This document shows positions 26,793 through 34,104 of a stretch of 40,140 nt of DNA, one piece after another. A model generated the notes under the pieces. The model worked only from the letters and a program-made list of their open reading frames with translations. It was not told where the DNA came from and made no database searches. This stretch comes from Nocardia neocaledoniensis. Lineage in GTDB: Bacteria > Actinomycetota > Actinomycetes > Mycobacteriales > Mycobacteriaceae. The stretch is from contig NZ_JARWOJ010000398.1 in NCBI RefSeq assembly GCF_029868625.1, positions 1-40,140 on the forward strand, given 5' to 3'. Position numbers and translations under genes: made by a program. The stretch's first letter is position 1. The number at the start of each line of letters is the position of its first letter.

Positions 26793-27914
26793 TCACTCGA
26801 CGACGGTCAGGTCCTTGCTGGTGAGGGTGAGCAGGTCCGGGCCCGCCTCGCGTACCACGAGCGTGTCCTCGATCCGGACCCCGCCGCGGCCGGGAAGGTA
26901 CACACCAGGTTCGACGGTCACCGCCACGCCAGCAAGAAGTGTACCGGTACTCGTTTTCGCGACTCCCGGCGCTTCGTGGATCTGCAGCCCGACGCCGTGT
27001 CCGAGGCCGTGCACGAACTGCGGCCCGTACCCGGCCTCCTCGATGACGACCCGCGCCGCCGCGTCCACCTCCGAGGTGCCCGCGCCGGGTTTCAGCGCCT
27101 CCCGGCCTGCACGCTGCGAGCGGGCGACCAGGTCGTAGATCTCGCGCTGCCAGTCCGTCGGGCGGCCGAGCACGAGGGTGCGGGTCATATCGGAGTGGTA
27201 GCCGTCGACGACGGCGCCGAAATCGAGCTTCACGAAGTCGCCGGTGGCGAGCACGGCGCCGGTCGGGCGGTGATGCGGGACGGCGGAGTTCACGCCCGCG
27301 GCGACGATGGTCTCGAACGAGACGGCCTCCGCGCCGTGCTCGAACATCGCCCACTCGAGATCACGCGCGACCTGCCGTTCGGTGCGTCCCGGGCGCAGCA
27401 GCCCCCGCTCGAGCAGGCTCGCCAGGCCCGCGTCGGCCGCCGCGCACGCCGCGCGCAACTGGGCGACCTCGTAGGCGTCCTTGACCATGCGTAATTGCTC
27501 GACCAGGCCGTTGGTCGGCACCAGCTGCAGGCCGGTCCGCTGCTCGACGAACGACTGGTGCTCGGCGACGGTCACCACATGGCTCTCGAACCCGACCCGG
27601 CCGAGCTGCCACTCACCGGCCAGTTCCAGGATGCGGCGCGCGGTGGCGCGGGAGATCTCGGCGCGCAGGTCGGGGACCTGGGCCGCGACCTGCGCGGAGT
27701 AGCGGCCGTCGGTGCCGATGACGGTGCGCTCCTCGGCGCCGCGCATGTCCCACGAGTGCACCAGCAGGACGGCGTTCGAGCCGGTGAAGCCGGTCAGGTA
27801 GCGGATATTGACCAGGTCGGTCACCAGCAGCGCGTCGACGCCGTTCTCCACCAGCAGGCTCCGCAGGGCGCCCCGCCGTGCCGCGTGATCCGGGCCCGTG
27901 TAGTCAGCACACAT
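26793..27914 (-). CDS. pepQ: Xaa-Pro dipeptidase/aminopeptidase P family (M24B)
   Basis: A 373-aa 'pita-bread' metallopeptidase that cleaves X-Pro bonds. The N-terminal creatinase-like domain (1-130) is followed by the catalytic domain with all five dinuclear-metal ligands: Asp231 and Asp242 (DFGAVVDGYHSD), His306 (GLGHGVG), Glu335 (VEPGVY) and Glu349 (RIED). The ATG at 27914 fits family length. It heads the pepQ-efp-nusB-YciI operon; linking a proline peptidase with a proline-stall factor is a conserved actinobacterial pairing. Confidence 0.93.
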   Translation of the reverse strand: MCADYTGPDHAARRGALRSLLVENGVDALLVTDLVNIRYLTGFTGSNAVLLVHSWDMRGAEERTVIGTDGRYSAQVAAQVPDLRAEISRATARRILELAGEWQLGRVGFESHVVTVAEHQSFVEQRTGLQLVPTNGLVEQLRMVKDAYEVAQLRAACAAADAGLASLLERGLLRPGRTERQVARDLEWAMFEHGAEAVSFETIVAAGVNSAVPHHRPTGAVLATGDFVKLDFGAVVDGYHSDMTRTLVLGRPTDWQREIYDLVARSQRAGREALKPGAGTSEVDAAARVVIEEAGYGPQFVHGLGHGVGLQIHEAPGVAKTSTGTLLAGVAVTVEPGVYLPGRGGVRIEDTLVVREAGPDLLTLTSKDLTVVE

Positions 27915-28079
27915 GGGTCAACGCTACCGCTGAACCCACGACACGTCGGCGGCGCGTTCCACGCGGTGGGCGCGTCGCCGGACCCGAAACTGACCAGCTG
28001 GATATTCACAAACGCCGAGGTTGTCCACATTCGCGATCACGACCTGGATCGATGGCGCCGCGGCCAGCACGATCGGTGC

Positions 28080-28547
28080 ATGACCACTGCCGCGTTCTGC
28101 CTGCTCATCGCCTGGTGTGTGCTGCTCGGCGTCATCGATGTCCATGCCCGGCGGCTCCCCAACGCCCTCACCGGCGTCGGGGCCGCCGCGGTGTTCCTCT
28201 ACGCCCTGTACACAGGGCAGCCGGCCACCGCGGTGATCGGCGCCGCGCTGCTGACCATGCCGTATCTCGTCACGCACCTCGTCTCCCCCGCCGCGCTGGG
28301 CGCGGGTGATGTGAAACTGGCCGTCTCGCTGGGCGGCGCCGCCGCGCTCGCGGGCGCGCCCGCCTGGGTGTGGGCCGCGCTGGCCGCGCCGCTGCTCACG
28401 GCCGTCGCCGCGGTCCTCGTCCTTGGGTGGGATCGGCTCCGTTCCGCCCGGGGACGCGGCGAGCCGCGTCGGCGCCCCGCCGGGCGGGTGGTGCCCCACG
28501 GCCCGGCCATGTGCCTGGCGACGGTGACCGCGATGGCGCTGGCATGA
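28080..28547 (+). CDS. Small A24 (prepilin-type) peptidase
   Basis: A 155-aa membrane aspartic peptidase lacking the N-terminal methylase domain of full PilD. The catalytic aspartates are Asp20 in VIDVHARRLPN and Asp77 in GAGDVKL, both in the family context, and about four to five hydrophobic helices are visible. Such proteins (M. tuberculosis Rv2551c type) would process pilin-like preproteins; no pilin gene is in the window. The ATG at 28080 was chosen by motif position; a longer upstream frame is not membrane-like. It lies between pepQ and aroC, whereas related genomes place it between aroE and aroC. Confidence 0.85.
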   Translation: MTTAAFCLLIAWCVLLGVIDVHARRLPNALTGVGAAAVFLYALYTGQPATAVIGAALLTMPYLVTHLVSPAALGAGDVKLAVSLGGAAALAGAPAWVWAALAAPLLTAVAAVLVLGWDRLRSARGRGEPRRRPAGRVVPHGPAMCLATVTAMALA

Positions 28548-28643
28548 GCGCGCCCACCGGGTCGACGGCCCCTTCGCCACGCCCGGCACACCCGCGCACC
28601 TCGGCTTCGACCGCCGCGCGGATCGACCCGGAACCGCACGATC

Positions 28644-28666
28644 GGGGCGGTGGGCGCCACCGCCCC
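28644..28666. terminator. Hairpin between the A24 gene and aroC
   Basis: GGGGCGGTGG-GCG-CCACCGCCCC is a perfect 10-bp stem with a 3-nt loop about 100 nt after the A24 stop and 80 nt before aroC. It may be a terminator or a leader structure for the aro genes. The rest of the 200-nt gap shows nothing else. Confidence 0.4.
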
Positions 28667-28747
28667 ACCCGGCCCGCCACCGGGGTGCCGCTCGTCACGG
28701 TGGACCGCGTGCCCTACGACGCGCGACGACATGGGAAGATGGTCGGC

Positions 28748-29956
28748 GTGTTGCGCTGGATAACTGCCGGAGAATCCCATGGTCCCGCTCTCGTCGCCCT
28801 CCTGGAAGGGATGGTCGCCGGAGTCGAGGTGACATCGGACGACGTCTCCGCACAGCTCGCGCGCCGCAGGCTCGGCTACGGGCGCGGCGCCCGGATGAAG
28901 TTCGAGGCCGACAAGGTCACGCTGGTCGGCGGCGTGCGCCACGGCCGGACCATGGGTGGTCCGGTCGCGATCGAGATCGCCAACTCCGAATGGCCGAAGT
29001 GGACCGAAGTGATGTCGGCCGACCCGGTCGACGAGGAAGCGCTCGCCGGGATGGCGCGCAACGCCCCGCTCACCCGTCCGCGTCCCGGTCATGCCGACTA
29101 CTCGGGCATGCTCAAGTACAACTTCGACGACGCCCGCCCGGTCCTGGAGCGGGCCAGCGCCCGCGAGACCGCGGCCCGCGTCGCGGCGGGCACCGTGGCC
29201 CGTAACTTCCTGCGCCAGGCCTTCGGCGTCGAGGTGATCTCGCACGTGGTGTCGATCGGCACCGCGGCCAACACCACGGGTGTCACCCCCGGCGCGCACG
29301 ACCTCGACGCCATCGACGCCAGCCCGGTTCGCGCGTTCGACGCCGACGCCGAGGCGGCGATGATCGCCGAGATCGAGGCGGCCAAGAAGGACGGCGACAC
29401 CCTCGGCGGCGTCGTCGAGGTGATCGTCGACGGCCTGCCGATCGGGCTCGGCTCGTTCACCAGCGGTGAGCAGCGCCTCGACTCGCGCCTGGCCGCCGCG
29501 CTCATGGGCATCCAGGCGATCAAGGGCGTCGAGGTGGGCGACGGTTTCGAGACCGCGCGCCGGCGCGGCAGCCAGGCGCACGACGAGATGCGGCCCGGCC
29601 CCGACGGCGTGCTGCGCTCCACCAACCGGGCAGGCGGGCTCGAGGGCGGCATGACCAACGGCGAGGCCCTGCGGGTGCGCGCGGCGATGAAGCCGATCTC
29701 CACCGTGCCCCGTGCGCTGGCCACCGTCGACATGTCCAGCGGCGAGGAAGCCGTCGCCATCCACCAGCGCTCCGACGTGTGCGCGGTGCCCGCGGCCGCC
29801 GTGGTCGCCGAATCGATGGTGGCGCTGGTGCTCGCGCAGGCCGCGCTGGAGAAGTTCGGCGGCGACTCGCTGGCCGAGACCGTCGACAACATCACCAGCT
29901 ACGTCAAGCGGATCGGCAACCGCCCACACGTGCCCGCGGACAGCCGTATCCCGTGA
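28748..29956 (+). CDS. aroC: Chorismate synthase
   Basis: FMN-dependent lyase converting EPSP to chorismate, the last shikimate-pathway step. The 402-aa product has the signatures GESHGPAL near the N-terminus, RPGHADYSGMLKY near 110, GxxSARETAARVAAG, and RSDVCAVPAAAVVAE near the C-terminus. GTG at 28748 (VLRWITAGESHG) was preferred because other actinobacterial AroC proteins begin at MLRWITAGESHG; an ATG at 28739 with a GGGA upstream adds 3 residues and is possible. Its stop overlaps the aroK start (GTGA). Confidence 0.97.
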   Translation: MLRWITAGESHGPALVALLEGMVAGVEVTSDDVSAQLARRRLGYGRGARMKFEADKVTLVGGVRHGRTMGGPVAIEIANSEWPKWTEVMSADPVDEEALAGMARNAPLTRPRPGHADYSGMLKYNFDDARPVLERASARETAARVAAGTVARNFLRQAFGVEVISHVVSIGTAANTTGVTPGAHDLDAIDASPVRAFDADAEAAMIAEIEAAKKDGDTLGGVVEVIVDGLPIGLGSFTSGEQRLDSRLAAALMGIQAIKGVEVGDGFETARRRGSQAHDEMRPGPDGVLRSTNRAGGLEGGMTNGEALRVRAAMKPISTVPRALATVDMSSGEEAVAIHQRSDVCAVPAAAVVAESMVALVLAQAALEKFGGDSLAETVDNITSYVKRIGNRPHVPADSRIP

Positions 29957-31623
29957 CCGGGCAGGGGCAGCAGGGGGCGGCGGAGGACACCGACGCGGGC
30001 CCCCCACCGACCGTCGGCGCTCCCCGACCCGATACCGCACCGCACCCGACCGCCGGCACGGACTCGGCGCCCGACCGGGTCGCGGACGTCGCACCCGACA
30101 CGGAAGCCGCACCGACGACGGGCACACCGACCGGTATCGAGCCTGACAACCACACCTCCGCGAGTACTGACGTGAACAGCACTGCGGACACCCCCGCGGA
30201 CGACGCAGCCGACGCCGACTGCGTCCCGACAGCGGGCACGCCGGCAGCGGACGCCAATGCCGCGACGGGAGCATCCGTCGGTCCCGAAGGGGAGGACGGC
30301 GCGGACGCCGACTCCGGAACGGGCGCAGCCGGATCCGGTGCGGGCGGGCCGCGGGCTCGGATCGTGCTGGTGGGGCCGCCGGGGTCGGGGAAGTCGACGA
30401 TCGGGCGGAAGCTGGCGCGTGAGCTCGGGGTGGAGCTCTTCGACACCGATGCGGGGATCGAGGCCGAGACCGGTCGCGGGATCCCGGAGATCTTCGCCAC
30501 CGACGGCGAGCCGGAGTTCCGGCGTATCGAGGAAGACGTGGTGCGCCGCGCGGTGCTCGGGCACGACGGCGTGGTCTCCCTCGGCGGCGGTTCCGTGCTC
30601 TCGGCGCGCACCAGGGAGGTGCTGCGGGGAGCGACCGTGGTCTACCTGGAAATCAGTGTGGGCGAAGGACTTCGGCGCACCGGCTCGAGCAGTGCCCGAC
30701 CGCTGCTCAACGGCACGGATCCTGCGGCGAAGTACCGGGAGCTGATGCGCATCCGGCGACCGCTCTACCGCGAGGTCGCCACCGTCCGCGTGCGCACCGA
30801 CGGGCGCAGCCCCGGCCGGGTCGTGCGGATGATCCTGGCCAAGCTCGGCCTCGAATCGGTGCGCACCGACCTCGACGCACAGCGCGGCACCGGAACCGCC
30901 TCGGTGACAACGGGTTCGGTCACCAGCAGGCCCGGAGCGGGCAGCAACCGTTCCCGCGCCCGCCGCCGCGCCAGGGCCCGCGCCGCGGCCGCCCGCCGCG
31001 CGAACACGATCCAGGCGGGCTCGACCGAGCGGTCCACAGCATCGGTCGGCGACACCGCAGCGGCCGGCACCGGAGCCGAGACGAACACCTCCGCCGCCGC
31101 GAGAACCGGCGGTCAGCCGGGCGAATCGGGCACCCGAGCGGTCGGCACCCGCCGGTCGCGACGGGGGCGTACGACCGACGGCGGCACCACCGCCGAGGCG
31201 ACGACGCGTGATGGCGGGGAGACCTCGCCCGCCGGCGCCACGGACGGTATGGAGCGGACCGGTACGGCCTCGGGCGAACCGGGCACGCGCACCACCGGCA
31301 CCCGGCGTCCCCGCCGCACTCGGGCTCGCCGTGGCGGGCGGCTCAGGTCAGCGGCCGGCACCGGCACGCAGGGACCCACCAGCGCACAGGGTTCCTCCGG
31401 AGTACCTGGTTCCATCGCCGCACCCGGGTCCACGGGGGCACAAGGTACTGCCGGGGCGAGGAACGAAACCGGCGGTACCACCAGCGGACGCCGGGGTGTG
31501 GCAGGCCAATCGGGGGACGCGGATCGCGCGAATCAGGGTGGGGAGCGGACGCGCCGGAAGCGGCCGCGCCGACGGGGGCGAAGCAAGACCAACGACCAGA
31601 AAGAATCGGAGCAGCGCACGTGA
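29953..31623 (+). CDS. aroK: Shikimate kinase with long acidic N- and basic C-terminal extensions
   Basis: The kinase core lies at about residues 134-300 of 556: Walker A GPPGSGKS (141-148), shikimate-binding DTD (164-166), Arg190 in EFRRIEE, the GGG loop (211-213), the lid arginine in RPLL (Arg249) and Arg269. AroK is normally about 170-220 aa. Here 133 residues rich in Asp, Thr, Ala and Pro precede it. About 255 Gly/Thr/Ser/Arg-rich residues follow, with basic clusters at 332-349, 400-406, 450-465 and 532-545. The frame is fixed at both ends by 4-nt GTGA overlaps with aroC and aroB, so the tails are probably translated. A GTG near 30171 is the only other plausible early start. Confidence 0.9.
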   Translation: MTGQGQQGAAEDTDAGPPPTVGAPRPDTAPHPTAGTDSAPDRVADVAPDTEAAPTTGTPTGIEPDNHTSASTDVNSTADTPADDAADADCVPTAGTPAADANAATGASVGPEGEDGADADSGTGAAGSGAGGPRARIVLVGPPGSGKSTIGRKLARELGVELFDTDAGIEAETGRGIPEIFATDGEPEFRRIEEDVVRRAVLGHDGVVSLGGGSVLSARTREVLRGATVVYLEISVGEGLRRTGSSSARPLLNGTDPAAKYRELMRIRRPLYREVATVRVRTDGRSPGRVVRMILAKLGLESVRTDLDAQRGTGTASVTTGSVTSRPGAGSNRSRARRRARARAAAARRANTIQAGSTERSTASVGDTAAAGTGAETNTSAAARTGGQPGESGTRAVGTRRSRRGRTTDGGTTAEATTRDGGETSPAGATDGMERTGTASGEPGTRTTGTRRPRRTRARRGGRLRSAAGTGTQGPTSAQGSSGVPGSIAAPGSTGAQGTAGARNETGGTTSGRRGVAGQSGDADRANQGGERTRRKRPRRRGRSKTNDQKESEQRT

Positions 31624-32735
31624 CAGAGCCGACGACCATTCAGGTACGCACCGCCGACCCGTATCCGGTGATCATCGGCCGCGGACTGCTCGGCGATCTC
31701 GTCGAGGCCGTCTCCGCGGGCAATGCCGTGCGGACCGTGGCGATCTTCCATCAGCCGCCGTTGGCCGAGACCGCCGAGGTGGTGCGGAAGGCGCTGGCCG
31801 ACACCGGGATCGACGCGCACCGGATCGAGATCCCCGACGCCGAGGACGGCAAGGATCTGGCCGTGGCCGGCTTCTGCTGGGAGGTGCTCGGCCGCATCGG
31901 TCTGACCCGCAACGACGCCGTGGTCAGCCTCGGCGGCGGCGCGGCCACCGACCTGGCCGGTTTCGTCGCCGCCACCTGGATGCGTGGGGTGCGCATCGTG
32001 CACGTGCCGACCACGCTGCTGGCGATGGTCGACGCGGCGGTCGGCGGCAAGACCGGCATCAACACCGAGGCGGGCAAGAACCTCGTCGGCAGCTTCCACG
32101 AGCCGAGCGCCGTGCTGGTCGATCTGGCGACGCTGGAGACGGTGCCGCGCAATGAGATCGTGGCGGGCATGGCCGAGATCATCAAGGCCGGTTTCATCGC
32201 CGACCCGGTGATCCTCGACCTCATCGAAGCCGACCCGGAGGCCGCCCTCGACCCCACCGGTGACGTGCTGCCGGAGCTCATCCGGCGCGCCATCCAGGTC
32301 AAGGCCGATGTCGTCGCGGCCGACCTCAAGGAGTCGAGCCTGCGCGAGATCCTGAACTACGGGCACACCCTGGGCCACGCCGTGGAACGTCGCGAGCGCT
32401 ACCGCTGGCGCCACGGTGCCGCCGTGTCGGTCGGTCTGGTCTTCGCGGCCGAACTGGGCAGGCTGGCCGGGCGCCTCGACGACGCCACCGCCGACCGGCA
32501 CCGCACCATCCTGGAGAGCGTCGGCCTGCCGGTCAGCTACGACGCCGACGCTCTGCCCCAGCTGATGGACGCGATGCAGACCGACAAGAAGACCCGTTCG
32601 GGTGTGTTGCGATTCGTGGTGCTGGACGGCCTGGCCAAGCCCGGCCGCCTCGAGGGCCCCGACCCGTCGCTGCTGGCGGCCGCCTACTCGGCGATCGCCC
32701 GCGAAGCCTCCACCGGCGGCCCGATCCTGCTCTGA
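31620..32735 (+). CDS. aroB: 3-dehydroquinate synthase
   Basis: NAD- and metal-dependent cyclase making 3-dehydroquinate from DAHP. The 371-aa product has the NAD-binding SLGGGAATDLAGF (103-115), the KTGIN motif (144-148) and metal ligands Glu186 (MAEIIK), His249 (GHTLGH) and His265 (WRHG). The GTG start overlaps the aroK stop by 4 nt, completing a coupled aroC-aroK-aroB cassette. A perfect 15-bp hairpin closes the operon. No aroQ follows, although in mycobacteria it is the next gene. Confidence 0.97.
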   Translation: MTEPTTIQVRTADPYPVIIGRGLLGDLVEAVSAGNAVRTVAIFHQPPLAETAEVVRKALADTGIDAHRIEIPDAEDGKDLAVAGFCWEVLGRIGLTRNDAVVSLGGGAATDLAGFVAATWMRGVRIVHVPTTLLAMVDAAVGGKTGINTEAGKNLVGSFHEPSAVLVDLATLETVPRNEIVAGMAEIIKAGFIADPVILDLIEADPEAALDPTGDVLPELIRRAIQVKADVVAADLKESSLREILNYGHTLGHAVERRERYRWRHGAAVSVGLVFAAELGRLAGRLDDATADRHRTILESVGLPVSYDADALPQLMDAMQTDKKTRSGVLRFVVLDGLAKPGRLEGPDPSLLAAAYSAIAREASTGGPILL

Positions 32736-32740
32736 CACGA

Positions 32741-32774
32741 CGAGTGCCCGGCAGGACGGCCTGCCGGGCACTCG
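32741..32774. terminator. Perfect 15-bp hairpin between aroB and the converging membrane gene
   Basis: CGAGTGCCCGGCAGG and CCTGCCGGGCACTCG pair completely around an ACGG tetraloop. It lies 5 nt after the aroB stop and 12 nt before the stop of the converging gene, so it probably ends both transcripts. No T tract follows, as is common in actinobacteria. Confidence 0.75.
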
Positions 32775-32786
32775 GGTCCGGGTGAC

Positions 32787-33230
32787 TCAGGCCGTGGCGA
32801 ACTCGGGTTGGCCGACGGGAGCGACGGATTCGGCCGAACGCCGGGCGCGGCGGCGGCCGAGGGCGACGCCCGCCAGCGCGGGCAGGAAGATCAGCAGCAT
32901 GATGAACGCCGCCGCCGAGGTCAGCTCGAACAGCGCGCCGGAGTCGCCGAGTTCGACGCCCGGGATCTGATCCAGGACCAGGCACACCGCGCCACTGGCC
33001 AGCCCGGCGACCGCGCCCGCGGCCATCCATCGCACGGTGAGATCGACGGCGGCGGCCGAACGGCCGTCACGCATGCCCCACACGGCGGCGACGCCCACGA
33101 TCACGATCAGGCACGCGACCCGCCAGACGAGGCCGAAGGTCGGCGCGAACGCCATCGCGAATCCGAGCAGCAGCCGTAGCCCGACGACCAACGCGCCGAG
33201 GACGGTCGCACGCAACACCCAAGCGGTCAT
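32787..33230 (-). CDS. Four-helix membrane protein (B-4DMT/Rv2536 type)
   Basis: A 147-aa integral membrane protein with four hydrophobic helices, at about residues 6-28, 36-52, 68-88 and 99-122, and a short charged C-terminal tail. Proteins of this size and topology next to aroB/pepQ are named B-4DMT family transporters or 'conserved transmembrane protein' (Rv2536 in M. tuberculosis). No substrate is known. The ATG at 33230 follows a TAGGGT hexamer by 7 nt, so it may be leaderless; a GTG 3 codons upstream is the alternative. Confidence 0.75.
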   Translation of the reverse strand: MTAWVLRATVLGALVVGLRLLLGFAMAFAPTFGLVWRVACLIVIVGVAAVWGMRDGRSAAAVDLTVRWMAAGAVAGLASGAVCLVLDQIPGVELGDSGALFELTSAAAFIMLLIFLPALAGVALGRRRARRSAESVAPVGQPEFATA

Positions 33231-33237
33231 GTGCAAC

Positions 33238-33243
33238 ACCCTA
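33238..33243 (-). promoter_or_regulatory. Possible -10 of the four-helix membrane gene
   Basis: TAGGGT on the minus strand ends 7 nt before the ATG at 33230, which would place transcription start at the start codon. No good -35 is seen. Confidence 0.35.
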
Positions 33244-33279
33244 GCCGGTCAAAACTAGAACAGGTATCAATTCCGCGGA

Positions 33280-34104
33280 TCAGCCGTCGAGCGCCGCGGC
33301 CATCGGCGCCCGCGGGGCCGGTCGGCCGGTGAACTGCTCGACCTGCCCGTAGGCCTGGTTCAGCAACATCTGCAGTCCGCTGACGACCGTGTGCCCGGCC
33401 GCGTCGACCGCGGTGGCCAGGGGGGTCGGCCACGGGTTGTAGATGGCGTCGAGGACCACCGGAGCGACCGCGACGGCCTCCGCGATCGCCGCGGCGGCCG
33501 GGGCGGGCACGGTGCTCACCACGGCCCCCGCCGACGCGCACACCGCCCGGACACGCTCGGCGTCGAGCGGGACGACCGTGGGTCGCATCCCGAGCCGGTC
33601 GGCCAGGTCGAGCGCGCCGCGCGCCCGCCCGGCGTCGCGCGCGATGACGGTGACCGTCTTCGCTCCCAGCTCCGACAGCGCCAGCAGCGCGGGCCTGGCG
33701 GTACCGCCCGCCCCGAGCACCACGGCCTCGTCGAGGGTGGTGACGCCGCCGCCGCGCAACGCGCCGAGGACGCCGTCGACATCGGTGCAGTCGGCCCGCC
33801 AGCCCGCCTCGGTCCGGACCAGGGTGTTGGCCGAGCCGACCAGCACGGCCCGTTCGGTGCGCTCGTCGGCGACGGCGAGCGCCGCCTCCTTGCCGGGCAT
33901 CGTCACCGACAGCCCGACCCACTCCGGTCCGAGGCCCCCGACCAGCCCCGGCAGTCGCGCGGCATCGCATTCGATCCGCTCGTAGGTCCAGTCCAGCCCC
34001 AGCGCCCGGTAGGCGGCCAGGTGCAGCTGCGGCGAGCGCGAATGCGCGATGGGTTGACCGAGCACCGCGGCCTTGCGCACCGTCATCGTCGCGGCCCCGC
34101 TCAT
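33280..34104 (-). CDS. aroE: Shikimate dehydrogenase
   Basis: NADPH-dependent reduction of 3-dehydroshikimate to shikimate. The 274-aa product has the shikimate-binding HSRSPQLH (21-28), catalytic Lys72 in TMPGKEAA and Asp108 in CTDVDG, and the nucleotide-binding GAGGTARPAL (131-140). The ATG at 34104 overlaps the mltG stop by 4 nt (ATGA). It is the last gene of the alaS-ruvX-mltG-aroE operon. Together with aroB, aroK and aroC it covers four shikimate-pathway steps. Confidence 0.95.
   Translation of the reverse strand: MSGAATMTVRKAAVLGQPIAHSRSPQLHLAAYRALGLDWTYERIECDAARLPGLVGGLGPEWVGLSVTMPGKEAALAVADERTERAVLVGSANTLVRTEAGWRADCTDVDGVLGALRGGGVTTLDEAVVLGAGGTARPALLALSELGAKTVTVIARDAGRARGALDLADRLGMRPTVVPLDAERVRAVCASAGAVVSTVPAPAAAAIAEAVAVAPVVLDAIYNPWPTPLATAVDAAGHTVVSGLQMLLNQAYGQVEQFTGRPAPRAPMAAALDG

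Noticed and set aside
28199..30274. Long minus-strand frame opposite aroC
   Set aside because: Chorismate synthase on the plus strand explains the region; the antisense product has no family features.
29953..30350. Idea that the acidic stretch before the AroK core is a separate small gene or non-coding gap
   Set aside because: It is in frame with the kinase core without a stop and begins at a GTGA overlap with aroC, so an N-terminal extension is simpler.
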